Of a stretch of 62,225 nt of DNA, positions 8,017-16,894 are shown one piece after another (positions within the stretch are counted from its first letter, which is position 1; every line of letters starts with the position of its first letter). The stretch comes from an uncultured Porphyromonadaceae bacterium (GTDB lineage Bacteria; Bacteroidota; Bacteroidia; Bacteroidales; Muribaculaceae): NCBI GenBank assembly GCA_947175495.1, contig CAMWNB010000010.1, positions 1 to 62,225 of the forward strand, read 5' to 3'. The notes under the pieces were generated by a model. It worked only from the letters and a program-made list of their open reading frames with translations. It did not search any database and was not told the origin of the DNA. Position numbers and translations under genes: made by a program.

Positions 8017-9045
8017 TCAGTATAGTTTGAAATTCATGCGCCAGATGTTGAACTTGTCGTCCTTGTTGGCACGCGTCGACAGGAAATAGATACTCTTGCC
8101 GTCCTTCGACCATTGGGGGCAGACATCCGTGGCGGGATGGTATGTGAGCTGAATCATGTTGGAGCCGTCGAGCTTCACAGCGAAGATGTCAAGGTTCTTG
8201 GTCTTGTTGATGTTGCTCTTGGTGTTGCCCACCACGAGCATCCACTCGCCGTTGGGCGACACGGTGGGATGCGTGTAGCCACGGTTTTCGTCGCTGAGCA
8301 CGAGGGTCTCCTGACCGTTTTCGAAGTTCACTCGCCAGATTTCGGAGTTGCCGTTGTCGTTATTGCGCACACACAGAAACTCGTCGTTGCTGTCGCCGAT
8401 CATTGCAGGATGGAAGCCGCGTGAGCAGTTGGTGAGTTCGCCGGTGCCGAGGTCGTAGCTCCAGATGCTGGGGCCGTTGCGGCCTTCTGTGCGGGTGAAG
8501 AACACCTTCTTGCCGTTGGGCGAGAGCACGGGTTCGTAGTCGTAGTTGTTGCTGGTGAGCTGACGCATGAGAGTGCCTTTGTGGGCGTTCATCACACACA
8601 TCTTCGACTGGTCGTTGCTGATGTCGGAGAAGTAAAGATTGTCGTCGGCGCCCCACTCGATGTCGGATGTCAAGCGGGTAGTGCGTTGGGTGGCGGTGCC
8701 GCCGGTGCCTGCGCGGCGAATCATGATGTTGCGGGTCTTGTCGTTACCGGTCAGGTAGGCGAGCTCGGTGCCGTCGGGCGAGATGGAAAGCAGACGGGAG
8801 GTGCCCCAGCTAACTCCGTTTTTCTTGTTGCCGCCCTTGATGGCTGTTGTGAACATGTTGCCCATGAAATAGTTGCTCATCGTGGGACCATACACCGGAA
8901 TCTTGGATTCATCTGTGATCTTCACGATGTTGAGGCCGGTTTCTTCAGGAGAGAATGCCGCCATGTAGGTCTTCTTGCCGCAGGAGCTGAGGGTCATAAG
9001 GCCGCAGGCTACGGCACTCATCAGCATGATTTTGCCAATCTTCAT
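8017..9045 (-). CDS. TolB/PD40-type beta-propeller lipoprotein
   Basis: This is a 342-residue exported lipoprotein with lipobox LSSC (Cys22). From about residue 75 it has repeating WD40-like (PD40) blades: LLSISPDGTELAYLTGN, EPVLSPNGKKVFFTRTE, HPTVSPNGEWMLVVGN and DVCPQWSKDGKSIYFLSTR. These form a TolB-like propeller, so a protein-protein role at the envelope is likely, but this is not TolB itself because no Pal or Tol genes are near and the N-terminal TolB domain is absent. It stands alone, with its own promoter and terminator. Confidence 0.85.
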   Translation of the reverse strand: MKIGKIMLMSAVACGLMTLSSCGKKTYMAAFSPEETGLNIVKITDESKIPVYGPTMSNYFMGNMFTTAIKGGNKKNGVSWGTSRLLSISPDGTELAYLTGNDKTRNIMIRRAGTGGTATQRTTRLTSDIEWGADDNLYFSDISNDQSKMCVMNAHKGTLMRQLTSNNYDYEPVLSPNGKKVFFTRTEGRNGPSIWSYDLGTGELTNCSRGFHPAMIGDSNDEFLCVRNNDNGNSEIWRVNFENGQETLVLSDENRGYTHPTVSPNGEWMLVVGNTKSNINKTKNLDIFAVKLDGSNMIQLTYHPATDVCPQWSKDGKSIYFLSTRANKDDKFNIWRMNFKLY

Positions 9046-9112
9046 TTGTCTAATTTTTATGGTGAGTAATGCGATATGATTGTGTGTTGTGTGGTTTATT
9101 CGGAATTTTCCA

Positions 9113-9140
9113 CAAAAATAGGCATAAATTACCCCCCCAA
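9113..9140 (-). promoter_or_regulatory. Promoter for the propeller lipoprotein
   Basis: Read on the minus strand, TATTTTTG (9113-9120) fits the -7 box TAnnTTTG and TTG (9138-9140) is a -33 element 17 bases upstream. The predicted leader before the ATG at 9045 is about 60 bases. Confidence 0.55.
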
Positions 9141-9258
9141 TTAATTAACTATTTTTAACCTTTTTAAGTTGTCGGCGTTTTTTCGTTTGCAAATGTAAAT
9201 TTTTTATTGTTGATAACTTTTTTACGTTTGGCGATGTAAATTTTTCACCTTTTTTCGC

Positions 9259-9266
9259 TAACTTTG
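9259..9266 (+). promoter_or_regulatory. -7 box of the dcw cluster promoter
   Basis: TAACTTTG fits the Bacteroidetes -7 consensus. It lies about 43 bases before the rsmH ATG in an AT-rich gap of 264 bases. No -33 TTTG lies at the expected distance (the nearest is at 9227-9230, 28 bases away), so the promoter is only partly supported. It would drive the whole division and wall operon. Confidence 0.5.
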
Positions 9267-9309
9267 AAGGCGGAACGGACCCTCCTTTCGGCATTTTAGT
9301 CAAACATCT

Positions 9310-10233
9310 ATGAATCAAGAAGTTTATCACATTCCGGCTCTACTCCCGCAGACCATCGCCGCGCTCGACATCAAGCCGGGCGGTGTCTATGTGGATGCCA
9401 CCTACGGCGGAGGGGGGCATTCGGCTGCTATCCTGGAGGCCCTGGGTGCCGACGGACGCCTGTATGGTTTCGACCAGGACGAGGACGCCGTGCGCCGTGC
9501 GCCGGCAGCGGCCGACCCGCGTTTCACCATGGTCTACAGCAATTTCCGCTTCTTGCACAATTTCATGGACTACTACGGCGTGCCGGCCGTCGACGGCGTG
9601 CTGGCCGACCTGGGAGTGAGCTTCCACCACTTCGACGACCCCTCGCGCGGCTTCTCGTTCCGCTGGGAGGGAGTGCTCGACATGCGCATGAACCGCCGCG
9701 GCGGACGCTCGGCGGCCGACCTGCTGGCCACGGCTTCCGTCGAAGACCTCACGCGCATGCTGCGCCTCTACGGCGAGCTGCGCCAGGCTCCGCGGCTGGC
9801 ACAGGCCATCGTCAAGGCGCGCGCCACAGCCCCCGTCGACACCGTCGAGGCACTGCGCGCAGTGGCCGAGCCGCTGCTCAACCCACGCCAGGTCAAGAAG
9901 GAGATGGCCCAGCTGTTCCAGGCGCTGCGAATCGAGGTCAACGACGAACTCGGAGCCCTGCGCGCGCTCCTGCGCCAGGCTCTTAAAGTGCTGCGCCCCG
10001 GAGGCCGGCTGGCCATCATCACATACCACTCGCTGGAAGACCGTCTCGTGAAAAACTTCATGCGCACCGGCGACATCGACGGCCGCGAGCAGAAGGACTT
10101 CTTCGGACGCTCGCTGGCACCCATGCGCCTGCTCAATGCCAAACCCATAGTGCCGGACGACGCCGAAATCGAAGCCAACCCGCGCAGCCGCAGCGCCAAA
10201 CTGCGCGTGGCCGAAAAACTCTCCGAGCAATGA
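9310..10233 (+). CDS. rsmH: 16S rRNA m4C1402 methyltransferase RsmH
   Basis: RsmH (MraW, 307 residues) methylates N4 of C1402 of 16S rRNA. SAM-binding VDATYGGGGHSAAIL occurs at residues 28-42. DLGVSFHHFDDPSRGFSF and ALRIEVNDEL are family blocks, and the C-terminal RSRSAKLRVAE is complete. The alpha-helical insert typical of the family is present. It opens the dcw cluster, where mraZ would normally precede it; the 264 bases upstream hold no mraZ. It overlaps ftsL by ATGA. Confidence 0.96.
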   Translation: MNQEVYHIPALLPQTIAALDIKPGGVYVDATYGGGGHSAAILEALGADGRLYGFDQDEDAVRRAPAAADPRFTMVYSNFRFLHNFMDYYGVPAVDGVLADLGVSFHHFDDPSRGFSFRWEGVLDMRMNRRGGRSAADLLATASVEDLTRMLRLYGELRQAPRLAQAIVKARATAPVDTVEALRAVAEPLLNPRQVKKEMAQLFQALRIEVNDELGALRALLRQALKVLRPGGRLAIITYHSLEDRLVKNFMRTGDIDGREQKDFFGRSLAPMRLLNAKPIVPDDAEIEANPRSRSAKLRVAEKLSEQ

Positions 10234-10595
10234 AAAAACTGAAACTGCCACGCACCGACACACGCCGCCTGGCGTCCACCGTCGACAACATAGCCCACGG
10301 ACGATTCCTCACAAGCGGACTCTTCAAGCGCTACTTCTTCGCCGTGCTCCTCGCGGTGGTGCTCATCATGATGAGCATCTCGGTGCGATTCGACTGCGTG
10401 ACGGGCATGGAGACCATCGCATCGCTGCGCACACGCCTCGAGGTGGTGCGCACCGAGCTGCAGCGCGAGCGCTCGCTCTACATGAGCACCACGCGCGAGT
10501 CGGCCATGCAGCAGCGCGTCGACTCCCTCGGCCTCGGCCTGGGCATACGCCAGCGTCCACCATTCAAACTCCCCGACAGCAATGAGCAACACTGA
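10230..10595 (+). CDS. ftsL: FtsL-like division protein
   Basis: This 121-residue bitopic protein has a cytoplasmic basic N-terminus, one membrane helix at about residues 36-51 (FFAVLLAVVLIMMSIS), then a short heptad-like coiled-coil (METIASLRTRLEVVRTELQRERSLY) in the periplasm. Sequence identity in this family is low, so the call rests on topology, size and the exact position between rsmH and the division transpeptidase. FtsL bridges FtsQ and FtsW-FtsI in the divisome. It overlaps rsmH by 4 bases and ftsI by 14 bases. Confidence 0.85.
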   Translation: MKKLKLPRTDTRRLASTVDNIAHGRFLTSGLFKRYFFAVLLAVVLIMMSISVRFDCVTGMETIASLRTRLEVVRTELQRERSLYMSTTRESAMQQRVDSLGLGLGIRQRPPFKLPDSNEQH

Positions 10596-12780
10596 TCCCG
10601 CACGCCCCGCCGCAAAACGCCCCGACAGCAAGCGCCGCGCACGCATAATGCTGAATCTCAGCATCATCGTCATGCTCGTGGCAGCCATGGCCATAGCCAT
10701 AGTGTTCATGCTGTTCAACACCACCGTCATCAATGCCGATGCATGGAACCGCAAGGGACAGCGACAGCTCGACACCATCACACCCATCGCGCCCCTGCGA
10801 GGCGACATCCTCGCATGCGACGGCTCCATTCTGGCCACCAACCTCAACTACTACGACGTCAGCATCGACTTCAAGCCCAAACGCTTCTACATCCGCCAGT
10901 ACGTGGAATCGCTCGACAGCCTGGCCGACACGCTGGCAGTCTACTTCCCCCACCGCACCCGCGCGCAGTGGCACGCCTACCTGTCGGCGCCCCTGGCCAA
11001 GCCGCGCAGCAAAAGAAGCAGCACCTACCGCCTCGTGCGCAACGTGCCCTTCGACGTGGCACAGCGATTCAAGACATTCCCGTTCTTCCGACGCTCGCGC
11101 AACTCCAACCGCACCGGACTCAAGCTCGACCCGGTGCTGCGCCGCATGTATCCCTACGGCGACATGGCGCGCCTCAGCATAGGACGCGTCGGCTTCATCC
11201 CCGGAAAGGACACCCAGCACGGCATATCGGGCCTAGAGCAAGCCCTCGACACCCTCCTCTACGGCACGCCCGGAAAGGCCAAGCGCGTCATGTTCACCAA
11301 CCGCGTGGCCAAGTGGCCTATAGAGCAGCCGCGCCACGGCTACACCGTCACCACCACCATCGACATCACCATCCAGGACATCCTCGAGAGCGAACTCGGC
11401 GAGATGCTCGTCAACAGCAACGCCGACTGGGGCACCGCCATGATAATGGAAGTGGCCACGGGCGACATCAAGGCTATATCCAACCTTGAACGCGACTCGC
11501 TCCATCCAGGCAAATACATCGAAGCCATGAACCGCGCCGTGCTGGCCTACGAACCCGGCTCGGTCATGAAGACAATCTCGATGATCGCCGCACTCGAGGA
11601 CGGCTACGCGCTGCCGGTCGACAAACAGTTCGCCATCGGCCACAGCTACGCCTACCGCGGCGGACGTCCTATCCACGACACCCACTCGCCGGCATCGCTG
11701 CCCGTCAGCCGCTTTCTGGAATACTCCTCCAACATAGGCATGACCAAGCTCGTCGCCGCCCACTACGAAAGCAACCCCAACGGCTTCCGCGAACGCCTGC
11801 GACAGATGGGATTCTTCGACCGCTTCGGCACCGGCATCGCCCGCGAACGCCGTCCCTACATCCCCACCCTCGAAAACAACAACCGCGGCCTCGTGGCCCT
11901 CTCGCGCATGACATTCGGCTACAGCACCATGATTCCGCCGCTCTACACATGCGCCATCTACAACGCAGTGGCCAACGACGGACGCTTCGTGCGCCCGCGC
12001 CTGGTAAAAGCACTGCGCGGCCACGACGGGCGCGACAGCATCATACCCGTCAGCTATGTGCGCGACAGCATCATGAGCACCAAAAACGCACGACTGCTGC
12101 GCGACATGCTCACACAGGTGGTCTACGGCGACGGAGGCACAGCCAAGTTCCTGCGCGACAAGACAGTGCGCATCGCCGGAAAGACAGGCACAGCCAAAAT
12201 CGTCAATGAGCTGAAGCCGGGACAGAAACGCGACAGCGTGGTCGGAGCCGACGGACGCAAGCGCCCCGTCAGTCTCGGCTACAAGGAAGGACACTACCGC
12301 GTGGCCTTCTGCGGGTTCTACCCTGCCGAAAAACCCAAATACACCTGCATAGTCGTCATCAGCGACCCGCGGCCGCCGCTCCACGGACCGGCAGTCACCG
12401 CCGGAGCCGTGCTCAAGAACACAGCCCTCAAGCTATACGCCCGAGGCTACCTCGACGACTACGCCGACATCACAGACAACGCTCCGGCCGACCCCGGCCG
12501 ACCCACCCTCTACGCCACATTCCGCAACGACCGCTCGCGACGCATCCACGACTACATCGACATGGAGCGCGCGGCCGTCATCAACCGCCCGGCCGCCGTA
12601 GCCGCAGGCCATGTGCCCGACGTCCGCGGCCTCGGCGTGCGCGAGGCTGTGGTGCGCCTCGAGGAAGCCGGCTTCAACGTGGCATTCGAAGGCGTGGGCT
12701 ACGTCACGGAGCAGACACCCGCCGCCGGTGTCCCCGCCAAGCCCGGCAGTCGCGTCAACCTCACGTTAAGACAAATTTAG
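10582..12780 (+). CDS. ftsI: Division transpeptidase FtsI (PBP3) with C-terminal PASTA domain
   Basis: This 732-residue class B penicillin-binding protein crosslinks septal peptidoglycan. It has one membrane helix at about residues 23-45, a PBP dimerisation domain, then the transpeptidase with nucleophile motif SVMK (Ser327, Lys330), SSN (Ser382-Asn384) and KTGT (Lys534-Thr537). Residues 678-732 form one PASTA domain (VPDVRGLGVREAV and onwards), common in Bacteroidetes FtsI and unlike the E. coli protein. All catalytic residues are present. It is coupled to ftsL by overlap and followed one base later by murE. Confidence 0.95.
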   Translation: MSNTDPARPAAKRPDSKRRARIMLNLSIIVMLVAAMAIAIVFMLFNTTVINADAWNRKGQRQLDTITPIAPLRGDILACDGSILATNLNYYDVSIDFKPKRFYIRQYVESLDSLADTLAVYFPHRTRAQWHAYLSAPLAKPRSKRSSTYRLVRNVPFDVAQRFKTFPFFRRSRNSNRTGLKLDPVLRRMYPYGDMARLSIGRVGFIPGKDTQHGISGLEQALDTLLYGTPGKAKRVMFTNRVAKWPIEQPRHGYTVTTTIDITIQDILESELGEMLVNSNADWGTAMIMEVATGDIKAISNLERDSLHPGKYIEAMNRAVLAYEPGSVMKTISMIAALEDGYALPVDKQFAIGHSYAYRGGRPIHDTHSPASLPVSRFLEYSSNIGMTKLVAAHYESNPNGFRERLRQMGFFDRFGTGIARERRPYIPTLENNNRGLVALSRMTFGYSTMIPPLYTCAIYNAVANDGRFVRPRLVKALRGHDGRDSIIPVSYVRDSIMSTKNARLLRDMLTQVVYGDGGTAKFLRDKTVRIAGKTGTAKIVNELKPGQKRDSVVGADGRKRPVSLGYKEGHYRVAFCGFYPAEKPKYTCIVVISDPRPPLHGPAVTAGAVLKNTALKLYARGYLDDYADITDNAPADPGRPTLYATFRNDRSRRIHDYIDMERAAVINRPAAVAAGHVPDVRGLGVREAVVRLEEAGFNVAFEGVGYVTEQTPAAGVPAKPGSRVNLTLRQI

Positions 12781-12781
12781 A

Positions 12782-14272
12782 ATGCAGACACTTAGCCATT
12801 TACTCCAGGATATAGGCCCGTGCCGCACCGAGGGCCGCACCGACGTCGCCGTCAGCGGCATCGAGAGCGACTCGCGCCGCGTGGGCCCCGGCAGCCTCTT
12901 CGTGGCCGTGTGCGGCACCGCTGTCGACGGCCACCGCTTCATCCCCGCAGCCATCGCAGCCGGCGCGGCAGCCATAGTGTGCGACGAAGCCTACACGCTG
13001 CCGGAGGGCACCGATGCAGCCGACATCGCCATAGTGCGTCCGGCATGCGGAACCGCCGAAGCCCTCGGCCGCCTCGCCTCGGCATGGCACGGCCATCCGT
13101 CGCGACGCCTCACCCTCGTGGGCGTCACCGGCACCAACGGCAAGACCACCATCGCCACCCTGCTCTACGACATGGCCCGCATGCGCGGACAGCGCGCCGG
13201 ACTGCTCAGCACCGTGGTCAACCGCATCGACGGACGCGCCGTCCCGTCCACACACACCACCCCCGACCCGCTCGAACTCAACGCACTGCTGGCCGAGATG
13301 GTCGAGGCCGGATGCACATTCGCGGCCATGGAGGTGAGCAGCCACGCATGCGCCCAGCGCCGCATCGCCGGACTGCGCTTTGCCGGAGGAGTGTTCACCA
13401 ACCTCACGCGCGACCATCTCGACTACCACAAGACTTTCCGCGCCTATCTCGAAGCCAAGAAGATGTTCTTCGACGCACTGCCCGCCGACGCCTGGGCACT
13501 CGTCAACGCCGACGACTCTCACGCGCGTATATTAGTGCAGAACACGCGTGCGCGCGTAAGCACCTACTCCCTGCGCAGCGACGCCGACTTTCGCGGCGCC
13601 GTCGTCGAGGACCGCATCGACGGCATGCTCCTGCGCATCGACACCCGAGAGGTGCACACAGCCTTCGCCGGACGCTTCAACGCTTCCAACCTCCTCGCCG
13701 TCTACGGCGCCGAGCGCCTGCTGGGAACCCCGCGCGACGAAGCTCTCACCGCCCTCAGCGCCCTGCGCCCCGTGGCCGGACGATTCCAGACATTCCACGG
13801 CGCAGGCATCACCGCCATCGTCGACTACGCCCACACACCCGACGCCCTCGTCAACGTGCTCGACACCATCCGCGAGGCCGCAGGCCCTGCAGCCGAAGTC
13901 ATCACCGTGTGCGGATGCGGAGGCGACCGCGACCACGGCAAGCGCCCGATGATGGCGGCCGAGGCCGCACGCCGCAGCTCGCTGCTCGTCATCACCTCCG
14001 ACAATCCCCGCAGCGAAGACCCCGCAGCCATCGCCGACGACATGCTCGCCGGCCTCGACGACGACGCCCGCCTCGCAGCCGAGGTGGTGCTCGACCGCGC
14101 CGAAGCCATCCGCAGAGCCATCCTCGCCGCAGAGCCGGGCGCCGTAGTCCTCGTGGCCGGGAAAGGCCATGAGGACTACCAGATAGTAGGCGCCGAGCGC
14201 CGCCATTTCGACGACTGCGAACATGTGCGGGCAGCTCTCGGCCTACGAGAAAAACAACAGGATTCCAAATAG
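12782..14272 (+). CDS. murE: UDP-MurNAc-tripeptide synthetase MurE (meso-DAP adding)
   Basis: This 496-residue Mur ligase adds the third stem-peptide residue. The ATP loop GVTGTNGKTT lies at residues 114-123, followed by STHTTPDP (substrate site) and EVSSHA. The specificity loop reads SDNPRSEDP (DNPR at 407-410), the diaminopimelate-type signature, so the peptidoglycan should contain meso-DAP and not lysine. The C-terminal GKGHEDYQ is intact. It starts one base after the ftsI stop and leads into mraY after 20 bases. Confidence 0.96.
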   Translation: MQTLSHLLQDIGPCRTEGRTDVAVSGIESDSRRVGPGSLFVAVCGTAVDGHRFIPAAIAAGAAAIVCDEAYTLPEGTDAADIAIVRPACGTAEALGRLASAWHGHPSRRLTLVGVTGTNGKTTIATLLYDMARMRGQRAGLLSTVVNRIDGRAVPSTHTTPDPLELNALLAEMVEAGCTFAAMEVSSHACAQRRIAGLRFAGGVFTNLTRDHLDYHKTFRAYLEAKKMFFDALPADAWALVNADDSHARILVQNTRARVSTYSLRSDADFRGAVVEDRIDGMLLRIDTREVHTAFAGRFNASNLLAVYGAERLLGTPRDEALTALSALRPVAGRFQTFHGAGITAIVDYAHTPDALVNVLDTIREAAGPAAEVITVCGCGGDRDHGKRPMMAAEAARRSSLLVITSDNPRSEDPAAIADDMLAGLDDDARLAAEVVLDRAEAIRRAILAAEPGAVVLVAGKGHEDYQIVGAERRHFDDCEHVRAALGLREKQQDSK

Positions 14273-14292
14273 TCACAACTCATAACCAAGCG

Positions 14293-15543
14293 ATGCTCTA
14301 TTATCTCTTTCAGCAGCTTCAGGACTCGGGACTGCCGGGCGTGCGCCTGATGGACTACCTCACCTTCCGCTCGGGCGCGGCATTCGTCATAGGCCTGCTC
14401 ATGGCCGTGTTCGTCGGGCGTGCCATCATCAACCGCCTGCAGATGATGCAGGTGGGCGAAATAATCCGCGACCTCGACCTTGAAGGCCAGCAGGCCAAGA
14501 AAGGCACCCCCACGATGGGCGGCATAATCATCATCCTCAGCATCCTCGTGCCGTGCCTGCTCGTAGGCAACCTCGCCAACCCCTACATGCTGCTCATGCT
14601 CGTGGCCACATTGTGGCTCGGCACCATCGGCTTCCTCGACGACTACAAGAAGCTCACCAAACACAACAAGGACGGCATACGCGGCAAGTACAAGATATTC
14701 GGCCAGGTGGGACTCGCAGTCATCGTCGCCGGCACCATGTATCTCAACCCCGACATGGTCATTGTGGAAAATTCCGAAATCATCTCGGCCGAGACACAGC
14801 GCGTCGAGGAAGTGGTCTACGACAGCGAACCCTTGAAATCTCCGCAGACCACCATCCCGTTCGTGAAGAACAACAACTTCAACTACTCGTGGTTTACGGG
14901 CTGGATGGGTTCGGCGGCCGAGACCGGCGGATGGGTGGTGTTCTTCTTCGTGGTCATGTTCCTCGTCACAGCCACAAGCAACGGCGCCAACCTCAACGAC
15001 GGACTCGACGGCCTTTGCGCGGGACTGAGCGCCGTGGCAGGCGTCGCACTCACCATAATGGCCTATCTCGGCGGACACGTCATCTACTCGGCCTACCTCA
15101 ACATCATGTACATTCCCGCCAGCGGCGAGCTCGTCGTGTTCATGGCCGCCTTCATCGGCGCCCTCGTCGGCTTCCTGTGGTACAACGCCAGCCCGGCGCA
15201 GGTGTTCATGGGCGACACCGGCTCGCTCACCCTCGGCGGCATCATCGCCGTCTTCGCCATCCTCATCCACAAGGAACTGCTGCTGCCGATCCTCGTGGCA
15301 CTCTTCTACATCGAGGACCTCTCAGTGGTGCTGCAGGTGGCATGGTTCAAGCGCACAGGCGGCAAACGCATCTTCAAGATGTCGCCCCTCCACCACCACT
15401 TCCAGAAACCCGGCGACGGATCCTATCCGGCCCTCATCCAGTGGCCCCGTCAGGCCATCCCCGAGGCAAAGATTGTCACCCGTTTCTGGATCATCGGCAT
15501 CATCCTCGCCGTCATCACGTTCGTAACCCTCAAGATTCGATAA
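14293..15543 (+). CDS. mraY: Phospho-MurNAc-pentapeptide transferase MraY
   Basis: This 416-residue polytopic enzyme transfers phospho-MurNAc-pentapeptide to undecaprenyl phosphate, making lipid I. Visible family blocks are GTPTMGG (residues 73-79), GFLDDYKKL (catalytic Asp-Asp), SNGANLNDGLDGLC and the C-terminal MSPLHHHFQKPG. Between helices, around residues 150-215, it has an extended loop (MVIVENSEIISAETQRVEE and on). This makes it longer than the E. coli enzyme of about 360 residues and is a usual Bacteroidetes feature. It is central in the cluster, 4 bases before murD. Confidence 0.96.
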   Translation: MLYYLFQQLQDSGLPGVRLMDYLTFRSGAAFVIGLLMAVFVGRAIINRLQMMQVGEIIRDLDLEGQQAKKGTPTMGGIIIILSILVPCLLVGNLANPYMLLMLVATLWLGTIGFLDDYKKLTKHNKDGIRGKYKIFGQVGLAVIVAGTMYLNPDMVIVENSEIISAETQRVEEVVYDSEPLKSPQTTIPFVKNNNFNYSWFTGWMGSAAETGGWVVFFFVVMFLVTATSNGANLNDGLDGLCAGLSAVAGVALTIMAYLGGHVIYSAYLNIMYIPASGELVVFMAAFIGALVGFLWYNASPAQVFMGDTGSLTLGGIIAVFAILIHKELLLPILVALFYIEDLSVVLQVAWFKRTGGKRIFKMSPLHHHFQKPGDGSYPALIQWPRQAIPEAKIVTRFWIIGIILAVITFVTLKIR

Positions 15544-15547
15544 CGCC

Positions 15548-16882
15548 ATGAGCCAAAAGAAAATAGTAGTGCTCGGCGCCGGCGAGAGCGGCACCGGAGC
15601 CGCCATCCTCGCCAAGGACAAAGGCATGCATGTGTTCCTCAGCGACTACGGCACCGTGGCTCCCCGCTACGCCGCCATGCTCGACGCCGAAGGCATCGAG
15701 TGGGAGCAGGGAACCCACACGATGCAACGCATCCTCGATGCCGACGAGATTGTAAAGAGCCCCGGCATTGCCGACACCACACCCGTCATGAAAGCCGTGC
15801 GCGAGCGCGGCATCCATGTGGTCAGCGAGATAGAGTTTGCCGGACGCTTCTTCCCCGAAGGCACACGCACAGTGTGCATCACCGGCAGCAACGGCAAGAC
15901 CACCACTACCATGCTCACCCGCCATATCCTGCACCACGCAGGCATCGATGCCTCTCTCGCCGGCAACATCGGCCGCTCGCTGGCCCTGCAGGTGGCACGC
16001 GAGCCGCACGCAGTCTACGTCATTGAGCTGAGCAGCTTCCAGCTCGACAACATGTACGACTTCCGCGCCGACACGGCCGTGATCATGAACATCACCCCCG
16101 ACCATCTCGATCGCTACGACTACAAGATGGAGAACTATGTCGACGCCAAACTGCGCATCGTGCGCAACATGCGTCCCTCCGACACCTTCATCCACTGGGC
16201 CGACGACCCCGTCGTCATGGCACGCGACCTCCGCGCCCTCACCCCCGCCGCCGACCGCCTCTTTGCCATCACCTCCCGCCCGGGCCTCGCCGCATGTTTC
16301 GCCGGCGGCAGCCTCATGCTCGACGGCTCGCCGCTCATGCCCGAAGCAGAACTGTCCCTGCCGGGCGAGCACAACCGCCTCAACAGCATGGCTGCAGCCC
16401 TCGCCGCCGAGAGCATGGGCGCCGCACGCGAGGCCATAGCGGAAGCTCTCGCCACATTCGCCCCCGTGGAACACCGCCTCGAGCCCGCGGGCACCGTCGA
16501 CGGCGTGCGCTGGATCAACGACTCAAAGGCCACCAACGTCAACTCCTGCTTCTACGCCCTCGGCGCCATGACCACGCCCACCGTGCTCATCCTCGGAGGC
16601 AAGGACAAAGGCAACGACTACTCCGAAATCCTGCCGCTCGTGCGCGACAAGGTCAAGGCCATCGTGGCCATGGGTCTGCACAACGAGAAGATTGTCGACT
16701 ATTTCTCGCCCTACGTCCCCGTAGTGTCCACCGCCTCGCTGGCCGACGCCGTCGCAGCATGCCGCTCGCTGGCCGTCGCCGGCGACACCGTGCTGCTCTC
16801 GCCATGCTGCGCCAGCTTCGACCTGTTCACATCCTACGAGGACCGCGGACACCGCTTCAAAAATGCCGTAAAAAACCTCTGA
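15548..16882 (+). CDS. murD: UDP-MurNAc-L-alanine:D-glutamate ligase MurD
   Basis: This 444-residue Mur ligase adds D-glutamate to UDP-MurNAc-L-Ala. The N-terminal Rossmann motif is VLGAGESGTG, the ATP loop is ITGSNGKTTTT (around residues 110-120), ELSSFQLDNM is the substrate block, NITPDHLDRY is followed by the carbamylated-lysine region, and INDSKATN is the C-terminal signature. The length is normal. It lies between mraY and ftsW with short gaps. Confidence 0.95.
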   Translation: MSQKKIVVLGAGESGTGAAILAKDKGMHVFLSDYGTVAPRYAAMLDAEGIEWEQGTHTMQRILDADEIVKSPGIADTTPVMKAVRERGIHVVSEIEFAGRFFPEGTRTVCITGSNGKTTTTMLTRHILHHAGIDASLAGNIGRSLALQVAREPHAVYVIELSSFQLDNMYDFRADTAVIMNITPDHLDRYDYKMENYVDAKLRIVRNMRPSDTFIHWADDPVVMARDLRALTPAADRLFAITSRPGLAACFAGGSLMLDGSPLMPEAELSLPGEHNRLNSMAAALAAESMGAAREAIAEALATFAPVEHRLEPAGTVDGVRWINDSKATNVNSCFYALGAMTTPTVLILGGKDKGNDYSEILPLVRDKVKAIVAMGLHNEKIVDYFSPYVPVVSTASLADAVAACRSLAVAGDTVLLSPCCASFDLFTSYEDRGHRFKNAVKNL

Positions 16883-16894
16883 CACTCTGCCACA

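Noticed and set aside
9145-9330. A 61-codon minus-strand open frame before rsmH
   Set aside because: Lys-rich low-complexity translation of an AT-rich promoter gap overlapping the rsmH start.
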